A stretch of 64,000 nt of DNA from Himantopus leucocephalus (GCA_003993805.1 RSEF01000002.1:75249278-75313277), one strand, 5' to 3'; positions 25,645 to 38,500 are shown, counted from the first letter of the stretch. Notes: generated from the sequence alone by a model not told the origin. Numbers and translations: made by a program.

Positions 25645-25889
25645 AGGGGAAGTTCAGATTGGACATTAGGAAAAGGTTCTTCACTGAGAGTGTGGTGGGT
25701 CACTGGAAGAGGATCTCCAGGGAAGTGGTCATGGCACCAAGCCTGACAGAGTTCAAGGAGCATCTGGACGATGCTTTTAGTCATATGGTTAGGTTTTAGG
25801 TAGTCCTGAGAGAAGCAGGGAATCGGACCCGATGATCCTTATGTGTCCCTTCCAACTTGAAATATTCTATGATTCTGTGATTGTATGAT
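25645..25889 (+). mobile_element. Nested CR1 3' end
   Basis: It starts at the family segment GGGGAAGTTCAGATTGGA, runs through TTCTTCACTGAGAG and the 3' UTR phrase GATGATCCTTATGTGTCCC, and ends with the typical CR1 tail ATTCTATGATTCTGTGA. The element is 5'-truncated to about 245 bases, which is usual for CR1. It lies in opposite orientation inside the older CR1, whose sequence resumes at about 25890, so it inserted later. No clear target-site duplication is visible. Confidence 0.9.
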
Positions 25890-27837
25890 CCCTTAACCTC
25901 TTCTCTGCAGGAATAAACAGGCCCAAACTCTCATGTCCTCCTCAGAAAGTCATATCTGACCACCTTTGTAGCCCTTTGCAGAACCTTCTTCAATTCCTCA
26001 ATATCTTTCTTGAACGAGAGAGCGTATAACTGGACCCAGGATTCAGATGTAGCCTCTCTAGCACTGAACAGAGGGAAATAATAGCCTCCCTCAATCTGCT
26101 GGCCATAAACTGTCCTTCGTAGGTCAGTGTGCAGTTTACTTTTTTCGCAGTGAGAGTTCAGTGTTAGATCACATTCTGTTTACTGTACACTATAAAGACC
26201 AGGCCCTTTTCAGCTAGGCTGCTACTCAACCCTTCCCTTCCCAGGCTGTACTGATACATGGGGTTACTCTGTCCCAGGTGCAGAGACTTGCACTTCTTGA
26301 ACTTCATGTGATTTCTGCTGGCCAAGTTGTCCAGTGCTTAAGGTCTTTCTGGACTGACTGTAGAATAACTTTCTGTTATTCTTTCTGTCCCTCACAAGTT
26401 ATATCTTCTGCTAAAAGGCTTTGGCCTTCTTGATTTCAGCTGTGAGTGTCCAAACAGTATTTTTATACTTCTCCTTCATTTCCTTTCCTTGTTTCTATGT
26501 CTTGTAGGCTGCATTCTTGCACTTTAGTTGAGCAGTGAACATCTTGTTTAGTCAGGTAGGCTTTTGGCCAGAATGTTGAATTATTCAAGACAGGTAAGCG
26601 CAAGATAATATTGAATGACTGGACATAGTTTCAAGTTCAAGTGATCTTCATAGCTAAGCAAAGACACAGGAAATTCCAGCCTCTTGTTAGGGCCTACAAT
26701 AAAACATTGGAAGTCCCATTGGTTGCAAGTGGACATCTGAGCAACTGAAGAAGTAGGCTGTGCTTTAAACATCAGCAAAGAGTAATGATGTAATAAGGTC
26801 AAATATCAGCAGAACAGATTTTAAAGCCAGGACTGAGTCTTAGAGAAGACAACAGTGCTACACAGAATTAAAACCTGCCAGAGTAGTTGTCATCATAGAA
26901 CAAGTCTGAAAAAGAGAATGAGATTTTTGAAGGAGAAAGGAAAGCATATGGCCTAATTCCGAAACAATAAGCAAACCTGAAAGATTGCATGAAAGCACCC
27001 AAATATGAGAAAACAGTTGTGAGGATTACAGCTTGAAAATATATAATGGCGGTGGTTTTCATGAAGAAAAAAGCTCTGTAATGAAAGTCAAATATAAATA
27101 GGGACAGGAGCACTGAAGAGCATCACTGGCTATCACTGACACAAAAACAATGTCAGAAGCAGCTTGAAGCAGTAAGGCTGAGGTTGCTTCAGAAAAGTCT
27201 GTACAATAACTGCCTTTTCACTGACCCACTGAAGACAGGCCTGTGGCCCTCCACAACTGAATACATAAATTGCTGGACGTGATTTCAAGCTATAGAATAC
27301 ATGTATTTATGCTGTCTGGGTGAGAAGCCGGGGAAGTTGTAGCACTCATCAGTGATCTACAGACATGGTACATTTTTCATTCTAATACATCTTACTGACT
27401 TAAGTGCAAAGATAACTTAGCCTAACTAAGATAACTTTTCATTGCTCTCATTTTAACATTTATTAGTATTTTGGTATATTATTATCTTCTTGCACTTGTA
27501 AAGCTGATTGATCAAAATATCTCTATGACACAAATAAAGGGAGAACAGGCTGCAGGTTTACTACTCTTAGAAAGATTTGTAGACGCATATTATATTTTCT
27601 CAAAAACAAGTCATGTGAAGCAGGACTATCTATCACTGTGTGAAGAATGTGGGTCACCAGCCATGATTTGTGAGACTGTACTGTGAGTGAGAATATTTTA
27701 AAGATTTTGGTCCCAGGTAGTGCATAGGCTGATATATCTAAAGGGATCTAAGCACAGTAACATGTATCATTTAGTTGCCAGATTCTTGTTATGGAATCTA
27801 CGAATCTAAACCAAGAACTGAGTAGGTCGAGTTACCA

Positions 27838-27900
27838 GTGCTGAGACAGTTAGCTGAAAGGGCAAGAAGTCCTGGGTTCCAACCCTTCTTTAACAGGTTT
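27838..27900 (+). repeat. Possible ancient tRNA-derived SINE fragment
   Basis: The stretch AAGTCCTGGGTTCCAACCC contains GGTTCCAACCC at 27875-27885, one base from a pol III B box (GGTTCGANTCC). The preceding bases are compatible with the head of MIR-like sauropsid SINEs. There is no convincing A box and no CORE or tail region follows. It could be chance; recorded as tentative. Confidence 0.25.
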
Positions 27901-28649
27901 TACGGATTATAAATTTTATCCAGAGCATTCTAGTTATGCATATCTAGAGAAACTATCACCAAGATGACTCCCTTAGCCTGGAAAGTCATGCTCATTTGTT
28001 TATTCTTCCTTTTTCCCACTCAGTGATCTTCAGAAATCCTCTTCCCCAAATAAGAACCATTTCAACAGGAAAGGCAGCATGTTTTATTGATTTGTTTTGT
28101 TTGGGTTTGTTTTGTTTCTGAAAAAGATGCTTCCATTTTCATCTGAACACTCACAGTTTTCAATATTTTTTTTTTTAAAAGGTGAAATTTAAATAGGAGC
28201 AGAGTTAGCAAAGAAGCTCTCCAGGGCCCATTGTCCCTAAGAGAGTTCTTAGCCTACAAAAAGAAAGTGAGTCATGTTAATGCTGGTGCGATTTACAGAC
28301 CTGAGGGAAAAGTAGAGGACGACAACTTGATTAATGTCCTTCTCTCCAGTCAAGTTACTTGAAACCTGAAAAGATAATAAATTAGGAAATATCCTATATA
28401 GATGTCACCATCCACTTTCAGCCTGAAGGACAGGACTTGCAATTTTTCCTGTGCTTAGGTGTTCTAAGTTTTGGAGGCAAGCCTTCACAGGAAGGGAAGA
28501 AATTAAGAGCTGCACAAGGGGACAGGAAATTGCTACTAACAGAAACAGCCATTTATACTGCCTGGCTTTATAAAATCTGTAAGTCCTTGTTTTCAGAAGC
28601 CTCAAATGCAATGTCCCTATTGGGATGATAAGGGGGCAAAGTTACATTG

Positions 28650-28684
28650 ACTGGTACTGCTATCGTTTCCATAACAGTACCAGT
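28650..28684. other. Compact hairpin with perfect 10-bp stem
   Basis: ACTGGTACTG (28650-28659) and CAGTACCAGT (28675-28684) are exact reverse complements. After one C-A mismatch, TAT and ATA add three more pairs, leaving a 7-nt loop. Outside, two G-U pairs and one U-A pair could extend it. At 35-41 nt it is too small for a normal pre-microRNA. No factor-independent terminator function is expected in a eukaryote. Confidence 0.55.
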
Positions 28685-30320
28685 TAGACAGGCACTTTGC
28701 AGTTATCTCTGTGAAGATAGTCACTGTCTTAAAGAACCAGAATTCTAAGGGAGTGATTCAATTGCCTAAACATAGGCATTTATTCTTATTTCAGATGACT
28801 TGGCTATCAAGGACAGCTGCGGAGGCAGTTATAAACAGAAGCTATATAAGACACTTCCAGAGTGGCTGCTGGAGGCCAGATAGGATGTGCCAGGGTTTCT
28901 AAAATAGCATCTGATTCTTATGTTTAGGCAGCTGGTCCACCCTGCCCCCCTTCACCCATTTTTCAATGTTTCCTTAAAGCTGATTCTTCTGGAAAATGTA
29001 CTCTGTATCGTACCTTAGGTTGCATTTTTAGTCCAGCTGTCAAAAGGAATGAGGCTCATGAAATCATACTTTTCATGAGTTTTTATACACGAACATACAT
29101 CTCTATCTACATTTTCCACTTAACACCTTTTGAACAATTTCAGCCTATTTGCAGGTGGACAGTGGCTTCAGATGCGTTAACAACCTAAAAGTATCATGAA
29201 AATAGGCTGGATGAATGACCCTATTAGTGCCCTGACAAGAAAAAGAGCATGGTATGAATTTTATTATAGACATTGAAGAGCCATATAAGAGAGAGCTAGT
29301 ATGAACACTCCAGCAGCATGAAAAACTTTATGTGGAGTTAGCAGCTCCATGAACAGCAAAAAGTCCATCCATAGGAAGCCAGGCTTCACCATTTCCACTG
29401 TGCACAGATTTATCATGCTTGTTATCACACTTACACAGCCATCTCCATTACCGTGTGCCACCCAACCAGCATGGAAGTTTGACATGGCATAACAAACAAG
29501 AAAGAGAAAATTTACAGAGAGGTAAAGGCTCTAAACTAAATACAAAAACAAACGTCTGTAAAGGCAGAGAAAGACTCATGTTTTTATTCTGATATATTCA
29601 AGGCAGAAACCTGAAATAACAATAATGAAATATAATTTGAGAAATGTATATTAACACGTTTCTGTCTGAACTTAGAGAAACTTTCACACGTACCCGTAGA
29701 TATCCTATGAAAATAGTATTACATATGTTAGTAGTTGGCACTTCCAAATTCTTGGGGGAAAAATTCTATCATGTCAAACTGGTTCTCCCGTACTTGTTTT
29801 TATGGCTACTGCAAACCATTTCCTTACTTGACAGAGGAAGCATTTGACACTTTACTTATTTTTAGAGGTAAAGTCCTGTGTATGGCAGGGTTAACAAATG
29901 GAATTTTGGTCCGTGGATGGACACTAGATGAGAAGTAGATAGCCGAGAAGAATGCAGTCAGCACAGGAAAACAGGTGGTTTATTGTCTATTGTTTGAAAT
30001 GCTGATCGCAGAACTGAAGAAGTTGAGCAATATTAGGGGAGGACGTGCAATAATGGAGGAATACAAGGCACAGTTCATAATTTGCTTACCTTGTAACATT
30101 CTGTTATTGGCTTGAGCATGGTCAATACGTGACTGCTGGATTATGGTAATATGCCGCGTGCACAAAGCCTACAAACCAATAAATGGGATGGCTATGTCGC
30201 GTGCAGCGTGCCTGACCAGCGGGCACATGCACCGTAGGCTCCCTATGTTGAAAGTTGGCAACCAAGGTGTGTTTCAGCACCCGCTGGTCACGTGTGTCGA
30301 AACCCGTTCCTCTGCAAACA

Positions 30321-30328
30321 TATAAATA
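30321..30328 (+). promoter_or_regulatory. TATA box of the CpG-rich LTR-like block
   Basis: TATAAATA is followed by GC-richer sequence; a start site would fall near 30350. CCAAT-like sequence (ACCAAT, 30175-30180) lies about 140 bases upstream. Confidence 0.6.
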
Positions 30329-30454
30329 CCGGGATTTCCTGAAGAGTGGTGGGCTGGTGTACGGCGAGGTCACTGTTGCCTCTGTGGGGACGCCCACGTA
30401 AAGCTGGCACCTACCGACTGCTGGGCTGAGCTCGCGGCGCAAGACGGCAAAAGA

Positions 30455-30514
30455 ATGTATGGATGGTTCATCTTCCTTATGGTCCTCGGGTCAGTATGTC
30501 AATTGCTTTGCTAA
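30455..30514 (+). other. Short 19-codon open frame downstream of the TATA box
   Basis: ATG at 30455 opens a frame of 19 codons that is mostly hydrophobic (begins MYGWFIFLMVLGS), like a signal-peptide core. A plausible splice donor (A then GTATGT at 30494-30499) lies within it, so it could join a downstream exon. I see no downstream exon to join and no initiation context strong enough to decide. Most likely it is incidental to the LTR R/U5 region. Confidence 0.15.
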
Positions 30515-30544
30515 ATACCCTTAGTGTAATGCATGTCTGTAGTT

Positions 30545-30550
30545 AATAAA
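30545..30550 (+). terminator. Polyadenylation signal in the LTR-like block
   Basis: AATAAA is followed within 40 bases by a T-rich and GT-rich stretch (TTTTTCCC, TGGTAGTCAGTGTATATGTG), the usual downstream element for cleavage and polyadenylation. Confidence 0.6.
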
Positions 30551-33500
30551 AGCGCTTGCTTTTTCCCTGGTAGTCAGTGTATATGTGCTTACTTTCTCAG
30601 GAATCCTCGAAACCACTCTAAAACAAGTCCATGCAAATGAAAATTAATGGATCCCTTAATGTTTCCGCTGGATTTTTTATTTTGTTTGCTTGTTTATTTT
30701 ATTCCTATATAATGCAGCCAAGTCCTTGTATACTTTATGAAGTACCTGCATGTTGTCTTTGCTCTGCATATGAAGCAGATGTTCCAATGGGACCACTGCT
30801 TGCAGATCTAGGGGAATAAAAAAACACTCTTTAGAGATTAATTTCTAAAAGAATCACAGAAGTTAGAAAATGCAAGAATTATACTCTCTGTGAAATTTTC
30901 TTTTTCTGTCTGTGCATTATGGTAATGTGTTTAATGACATGCTTTGACACATCATTTTATTCCAGTGGAAACAATCTTGCCCACTGACTAGTGTCAACGT
31001 AGTCTGAGATAGCTCTGTGACTATAGTTTCTTTTGCAGAAGTACAGGGATTTTATCACAGCTGTTTAGACTGCCTGATTAGCAATTTAATGGGATTTAGT
31101 TGACCCTAAATGAAAGGACAGACAGCCCTAATGCCTAAAAGGCTATTAGATTTATGTAAGCCTTCTTAGTAAATGGGTTGCCTCAAGTATCACAGCAACC
31201 ATTTCCTGAATTTTGAGCCAAAATGGATACATACTTCTTCTTACAGTGGAATTTAAGGAGGTGTCAGACAGAAGGCTTTAATTGGATTATCCCACCAATA
31301 TGATGTAAAGTTTGTATAGTAGTAACAGTATCTAATATGAAGATTTCCTTAGGCTCAAGGACTTAGAACCGTCCTCCATGCAACAGTTCTGCTTTAATTA
31401 TAGTCATGTAGGGTCATATATAACTAAGGGAACACACTGACTTCGTACGGATAAAGGGCTTATATAGTCTTATATACCCTAATTGAGAACAAGCCTTTAC
31501 AAAGTGTAACAATAGGATGACGCATAGAGGAAAAGAAATGCAGCGAGCAGAATTTATGGTGGGAACTAAAGCACGTATAAAGGTTTTCATCACAAAGCAT
31601 TGCTCAGATTTTTTGTTTTATCTCTGTATACTGGAATATCATATTTGATCTTCTCCCCATTTTCCTACTCAATTTGAGGTATGGAGGAAAAGACATGCTG
31701 AAGATTTCAGTTCTTTCCTGTGTGCTGTCTGACTAGTCATCCATGTACTGGTTCCTTACTAATAGAGACTCCTCAAAGTAATTCAAAAGAAACTTTGAAT
31801 GATTGGAAGCCCAAAGACATCCTACACAGCTTTATTCATTCTTGAGATCAATGTGGTAATCAACTTTAACCTCCTGATGCTCAGCTTTTTAAAAAGTAGA
31901 AAAATAACATAAAAATACAACTCCATTTCACTTAATTCATTATTTCAAGCTGATAGAGATTTCATCCGAATGCTTACTCATGTATAAAGAAATTCTCTGC
32001 CGTAAAAATTACCTATTCCTTTCCATTGAACTGCCTGTACATTAAAACCAAAGAACATCATTCTTCGTCATCCTACTGTCACTTAATATAGCATAGTACA
32101 TGTAAAAATAGGGGATAAACCACTGATATCTTGAGGAGAGTGCTCATCAACAATTTTACGCAGATGTGAATGATTATAAAGAGCGCTAGGCAGTAAAGAA
32201 TGAAGCCTGATCCCTCCTAATCCTTAGCAGCATGCCATTAGAAGGGCCTATTGAATTCTGACTTAGCTAGCCAGGTGCCAAAGGCAACCCAGCCAATGGG
32301 TAACCTTGGGTGATCTGATGAAAATCTCAGCTGAAAAAGATTCAGAAGTAGACATTCATGATGAATTTTGTTCAGGAAGGGATAAGCCTTACTGACACTT
32401 CTTTCAGGTTGTTTGTATACCATTGATGAACTGATCAGGTAGAATAGGGGAAACTTTTCTCCAACCGAAGCATCAGGCATTAGCCATTGTTAGACTTAAT
32501 TGTTCTACTCTGGCATGGCAAAACCTGCAATGAATTCTTGTAATTAGGCTGACTGACATTGTAAGCATAGCTTCCCTACTCTGTTAGTCATCTCTTAAAA
32601 AGAAATTGCTGTGTCTCTTGTGGTTACCTTGACAATCCACAATTTAAGCTATTTTTTAAAGCAAGTTTACCACAGAAATGCATGCTGTACATTACAATCA
32701 AATGGCTCCAATAGAGTGCTAGCAGAAATTACAATTGTCATTTAGGTAGAGTAGGCAATCCATATGCAAAACAATATGGTAAGAACATTTTCTCACCATT
32801 CAGCAAAGCGATTTGTAGAAGTTATATGGATGTGTATGCAATTCTTTCATGCTTTTAGATTCCTGCTGTCCCTGTGTCCTCTTTTGCAACAATAATCAGT
32901 CTACATCAAATCTCACATAATTAAACTGAACAGAATGGCACTTTCTTTAACAAGGGTAATTGTTCATTCGTTGCCCCTGTGTAATGAGTCACCATAAACA
33001 AAAGGACGTGTTAATAAGTTTGCACAGCTGGTATTTCGGGCTGGATCCTGGCTAAATAAGGACAGCTTAGCAAAACATTCCAAGCATTATGATGTTTCAA
33101 GCCACAAAATATCCTCCATTAGGAAGGAGATTTTCCACTGCAACATTTATCTTCCCTTGCACATAAGCAGCTGAGAAATTAAACACTCAGAATTCTCTCT
33201 ACTGCTGGAATGTGAAACAGGTTCACCTTCACACACTTTTAATAAAACCATATCTTTGCCTAGTATTTTTCAGAATGGAACCGAGTGCTTCCCCATTTAG
33301 ATGTGGTGGCTGGGCACTTCTAAAATCTAGTACGCTTCACACACATACCTAATTGACAGATGGATTTTGGTCAGGTTTGTGGACTGGACTGAGAAATTAA
33401 TCACTGCTTGGTATAGCTGCTGCAGTTACTCAAACAATATTTTCAATTCTATATAATAAGGCAACAAAAATACAGCAGGAATGAAGAAATGAAGGATTTT

Positions 33501-34508
33501 GCACTATGGAGACATTACCTTAGAATGATTGTGAAAATCAGGATTACAAACCACCTTGTGTATTGGCAAAATGCTATTTGGAAGAGAGGGGGAAATAATC
33601 ACAGTAAAACATTGGGACGATATTTTCTGAAGTTTAGACTACAGACATTGATAACCTTCATTTCCTTCTTGACGAAATACACCTTGAACTGTAACATTGG
33701 TACAGAGGGGGCAAAGCTATAGATGGGATTGAAGAAGCTCTATTTTTGCAAGCAGACATATTCTGCTTATTAAGTGCCATGAAGCACTTTCCCATATAAG
33801 TGTCATGGTGGACAGAATTCAACTGGAAATATGCTGTTGGGATTTCATAGACCATAATTATCTGGAGTTCAGGATATCTACAGCCTTCTAGAAATCGTCC
33901 ATCTGATTAAAGGCTACCTTAAAGTATGATTTTAGGTGTTTCAGTCATGCCCTTGTTTAACACTAATGAAATAACTCATCTGCACCCATAACGTGAAACT
34001 CAGCAACTGAAATGTTATTCAACAAAAAACTGAGATGATAAGTATGATAAAAGGTAAAACCTATTGCCATAGCAGTGTTCCTGTGAAGAATGGGAGACCA
34101 CAGATGCAAAAGGCAGCTGTCTCCAGTGACACTGCCACTCAACCGTGAGGTTGTTGCTGAAAAAGCGTTAGTCCAGTAGGAAAAATGAGGCTAAGCTTCA
34201 ACTTAATTCAGAAAAGCAGCAGGGAAAAAGGAAATGGATAGAGAATGTCCAAGTTCTGAAACAGAAGATACTGCAGGCAACAAATGGCTCACACATCGCT
34301 GCAGGATGAATCAAGCATCACACGGAAGCAGACAGGAAGGTAGAAAAGACAAGACTGATGCGAAATGGGGTGTTTCGGTATTCTGAGCGTTACTGATCAT
34401 TCATGTGCTGAAGAAAAATACATCCAGCCATGTAATACTGCAAGGACACATTTTGAAGTATTCTTGGTGAAATATTTCAGACAGCTACTCATATCTGTGA
34501 TTGGCTAC

Positions 34509-34545
34509 TGTCCTGGTTTGAGGCAGCAACCAGAGAGGAGGTGAA
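34509..34545 (+). repeat. Possible LTR 5' terminus
   Basis: TGTCCTGGTTTGAGGC resembles the opening bases of many avian LTRs; compare TGTCCTGATTT at the start of the 18.6-kb LTR. No matching CA end, polyadenylation signal or target duplication was found downstream, so this may be chance or an old LTR too diverged to trace. Confidence 0.25.
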
Positions 34546-35496
34546 AGTATTTCCTACTGCATCATAGGCTTTTTTCTATAATATCTGTTAGCTTACCCAT
34601 TTCCGTATTAAATACCCATTAGCGCTAAGAGTTCTGTAATACTAACATCTCATTAAGTGCCACCAAACTACAGTATGAAGATTTAGTGCCTGGAATGGTA
34701 AGCAGCAAGTCAGGATGCCTTACTGTGGAAGCAATAGAAGGCGACTAGCGGTCAGTCACGTTGCCTTCCGCTGCACTGACCATGCCTCACTGACACCTGG
34801 CTGCCAAAAAGCATACATCATCTTAGTGACCCCAAACCCACATCTGACTCACATCCAAGTGAAACTGAAAACAAAGAAGTCAGCCAGCACCAGGACAGGA
34901 AAACATATCAAAGCACATTCTTCACGGGGATTTAGGTAAGATGGGCTCAGACATCTGACTCATATATACTTTGCTTACCATGTGCCCATAGTATGGCTTA
35001 TAAGGGCTGCTTTATTTACATTAACCTTGACTCTACAATTACATGTTTTAAAAGATGAAGGAGGTGTAATATTATTTTTTATTCTCCCTATGTTCACAGG
35101 TACCATATCTTCAAGACAGTGGGTATAATTTGAAGCAGGGCCTTGAGGACTTTTTGTATCAGCTCATCTGAGAAAGGATGTCAATAACCATCTGGAAACT
35201 GGCTATTTTAAACCATAGCTGTCATTCAACTATGGTGGTGGTGGCCATCTGACTAGACCTGCAAACATGCCTGAGAGCCATCCATGAACATTGCAATGGC
35301 TTCAGGAGATGTGGGATCTGCCCTCCACCTGCACGATCATGTGTGGTTATGTCGGCTGGAAAAGTGGCATGCTTTTAACGTGTAAGGCCTAGAACAGTGC
35401 ACTGTCCTGCTCTGCATAATCTTGGGACGTGCATGTGTAGCCATGACACCTGTGAGTTAGGGGTTTTGAGCCAGGGCATGATGTGATCATCAGAGA

Positions 35497-35521
35497 GATT
35501 CCCTCCTCATCAGAGGGAATC
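35497..35521. other. Small perfect hairpin
   Basis: GATTCCCTC and GAGGGAATC form a 9-bp perfect stem with a 7-nt loop (CTCATCA). ATCAGAG also occurs just upstream, so part of this may be a local duplication or inversion. Confidence 0.45.
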
Positions 35522-38500
35522 AAGAGCAGCAGTACATGTCCAGTGCTCATTGAATCTTGTAACCATCCCAAAACCAGCAAGAACTGCATGGCTGATTCAG
35601 TCAGACCTCATGTCTTGGCTCTTGAAATCATACTAGTGATGTCTCCGCAGTTGTTTCAATATCATATGTACACCAAGGCCTTCTCTGCTCTACAGTCCAT
35701 ACAAAACCACACATTGTCTTCCAGCTCAGGGTATACTCATGTAGGTGGTTGACTTTGAAACTTACTCTACCAGCCAAACTTAATTGCAGGAAATGTTGCC
35801 AAGATGATAGCACTCAATGCTAAAACAGCCCCATTATGTCTGCTTGTTAAGACATGATCCCACACACAGACTTTAGGGAACAGCTGGTTCCTATGGTCTA
35901 GCACAAATCAGAATTTCCTACCTGATTTTATTTGTAAGATTTCCTATTGTGAAAACATTTACTCTTTCTTGGTACATTTTTCAACACATTTTCTCCCTCC
36001 CTGTATTTCACCAGACCTCCTGCATACATCCTGGCCTGCATGTTACCCAAAAAACTTCACAGGATTGTGCTTTGGATCTACTTCTCCTCCTTCCTGATGT
36101 TGCCTGTGACTGAGATGTATTCCTTCCCCTCTGGGAGAGCCCGTATGTTGGCTATTGAGATGCTGCCTGTCTGGAGTGTGCAGAAGAAGGAAGGAAGATA
36201 AAATGAAACTGTCACACCTGGAAATGACTAGAGATTTTTTACAACATTCAGTCAGTCTTTTATGAACTGATTTTGGAGACATACAAGGCAATGGACTGAG
36301 AAACAGGGTGGGAATCGGGTGACTACATTTGTAAAGAACGTTATAAATCTTATTCCACCTCTTTTGACTCTTGAGCCCAGAATCTATCTGCTCAAATGGC
36401 TAGAAAGTATTTTTTTTTTCTTTTCATAACGACATTTTGAAAGAAACCCCTGTAGCTTGGGCATTGTCTCATATTGTAAGCATAGGCCTTATGGATTTCC
36501 ACACATTTCTACAGAACTGAGTGATTTTCAATTTATTCTGTCTGTTTGTAATCTACAACAACTGTTCATTTGAAGATGAACCTTAGTATACACATGCATG
36601 TATTTTCAACACTTGATATATGTACAGAGAACCAGCTGGACTGGACACATTATATTTGTTATATATGTATGTGTTTGATTTATTATACATGTATATGTTG
36701 CCATTTGTGCATATAATACCATTTCTGATAACTAAATATATGAACAATTCTTATGCTTCATATTCCTTCTTTTCTTATCATTTTCTAGGGGATGTGTTTT
36801 TTAGCTTGTGCTGACCAAGAGAGACATGGATACACAAATACTTGTGGACAACATCATAGTGTTGCAGCACTTTTAAGCAAATCACTCTTTTTACATCCTC
36901 CAGTCTATACAGAATAGAGCGTTCAATCTCCTAACACAGATACTGAAATGTGTTTGGTAACAGACATGAGTTTATACAAAGCACACATAGGACATAAGTG
37001 ATGGAAATGTATACAGGAAGCTCAGCTCATTATCAAACTCATCTTCCTTCTCCAGCAAACATATAGTCTTTTCTATCTTAAAATCTTGAACTCTGCCTAG
37101 TTTAGCTATGTGGTGCCTCTGGTCAAATCCAAGGAATGATCGTATTTCATCATCAGACTTAGATCGTATCACAAACACCTCTTTTTCAGCTCACTTAGTG
37201 CAGATCTTATTACAGCACAGTCTCTGACTAATGTGACAGAAATGGACGCTGGCTGTGGGTTCTGGTAATGGAACAGCATACTTCCATACATAAACCACCT
37301 TTAGGACAAACATACAGGCTGCTTAAAATACCTGAAAATTCATTTACATGGCCAATGTTCATTGCGGATCTCTCCAACATCCGTCATTCTATCTCTTTGA
37401 TGTTATGCTGCAGCTTCTAGGGCAATAGTAATAATAATAACCTGATCAGCATGGTCATGAACTAGTGTTATGCACCTTTTTGGAGTGTTTCTTTCATTAT
37501 AGCATCTTCTACTTGCATTTGCTCTGGGCAGGTCATTTTCCTACAAAGGTCACTTTCTCATGGGAGCCTGGCATGGACACAACCACAACCTACTTGCTAT
37601 GCAGTTATGGCAACCTTTTTTTACTTTCTGATTTCTACTTTTCTACATTCTACATTGCATATACATGGCCATGATCTTTTACACACTGCTACGCTTTCAG
37701 AACATTATACTTCAGATTTGTAAAATAGAGTATTGCAAATGTCAATGAAGCCCATTATAATTTCTGGTTAGGTAGCTCATGTCCCATGTAATCAGTGGGC
37801 AAGATGATCTCTTTTTCTTTAAAGACACTATGATTGTCCCACCTGAAATAGAGCTAACCCATTTTCCCTCTTTTCAACTAGATACTTTATTTAGATTTAT
37901 TTCAGCGTTTCTCCTGAAAGAGCCAAGCATTCACTTGTGATAGCTGGAAGTATTCCTGGAGAATGGAATCCATCACCTTCATTCAAGCCACAAAGGCACT
38001 GATATACTAAAATCACTCTTATCTTTTGACATAAAATGTCACCTCCTCAGGTGTACATTAATCATTGCATTCAAGGTTGTCAGAGGTATTGCTGACCATG
38101 GTCTAACACTGATTTGACACAGAGATTTGCAATGAGGTTTTTTGTTTCCTAGCAACTAATTGGATGGCAACCATTCCTTTGATATTATATATGTGTGGTC
38201 ACCCTAAATAAAAATTTCATTCAGTACTGTATTTGACTTTTTTAATATATTGATAATTTTCTGAATTCCTGGGATTGAATAAAACTGAGCTTACAGTGTT
38301 TCACCCCCTCTGACAAGGCACCATAGGTACCACAAATCTATAACACTGGTGCTCTGGCACCACAAATCTACGCACCAACTTACCCAGTTCATTTTCCAGT
38401 GCCTATTTCTTACTTTTTAAGATGTGCTTAACCAGTACTATCAACAGACACTAGGAAACATTAAAATGTAGAAGAGCAGAAAGGCATTCTTTTTTGCTCT

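Larger units (their letters stand above)
25370..26577 (-). mobile_element. Older CR1 LINE fragment, interrupted and internally deleted
   Basis: Read on the minus strand, 26577-26405 encodes the segment between endonuclease and RT (TWLNKMFTAQLKCKNAAY, family W....L...LK.KKEAY). 26400-26150 encodes the late RT segment (HMKF.KCKSLHLGQSNPMYQY then LAEKGL), and 26140-25370 is the C-terminal part and 3' UTR. The RT core between them is missing, so an internal deletion lies near 26400. A younger plus-strand CR1 tail (25645-25889) interrupts it. Stops and indels are frequent, so this copy is older than its neighbour at 22.5-24.9 kb. Confidence 0.88.
26578..30029. other. Unique AT-rich non-coding sequence
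   Basis: No gene supported. It contains a possible old SINE-like piece (27838-27900) and a perfect 10-bp-stem hairpin (28650-28684). The minus-strand frame at 29264-29485 (73 codons) is rather hydrophobic but unrecognised. The 29750-29940 segment is faintly reminiscent of an old CR1 RT on the plus strand, too weak to call. Confidence 0.5.
30030..30625 (+). mobile_element. Probable solo LTR (retroviral-like), CpG-rich
   Basis: This block differs sharply from its AT-rich surroundings. It is rich in CpG (GTCGCGTGCAGCG, GCTCGCGGCGC) and has a TATA box at 30321. About 220 bases further it has an AATAAA signal followed by GT/T-rich sequence, the U3-R-U5 order of an LTR. A purine-rich tract (AGGGGAGGA, about 30035-30043) near its left edge resembles a polypurine tract. 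I could not find matched TG/CA ends with a target duplication, so both edges are approximate. The main alternative is a host CpG-rich promoter with a short first exon; the close TATA-to-poly(A) spacing favours the LTR. No retroviral genes are seen beside it. Confidence 0.6.

Noticed and set aside
29750..29940. Faint resemblance to old CR1 RT on the plus strand
   Set aside because: Only scattered short matches; cannot be told from chance without an alignment.
30122..30442. 106-codon minus-strand frame
   Set aside because: Antisense reading of the CpG-rich LTR-like block; the frame is open because GC-rich DNA has few stops.
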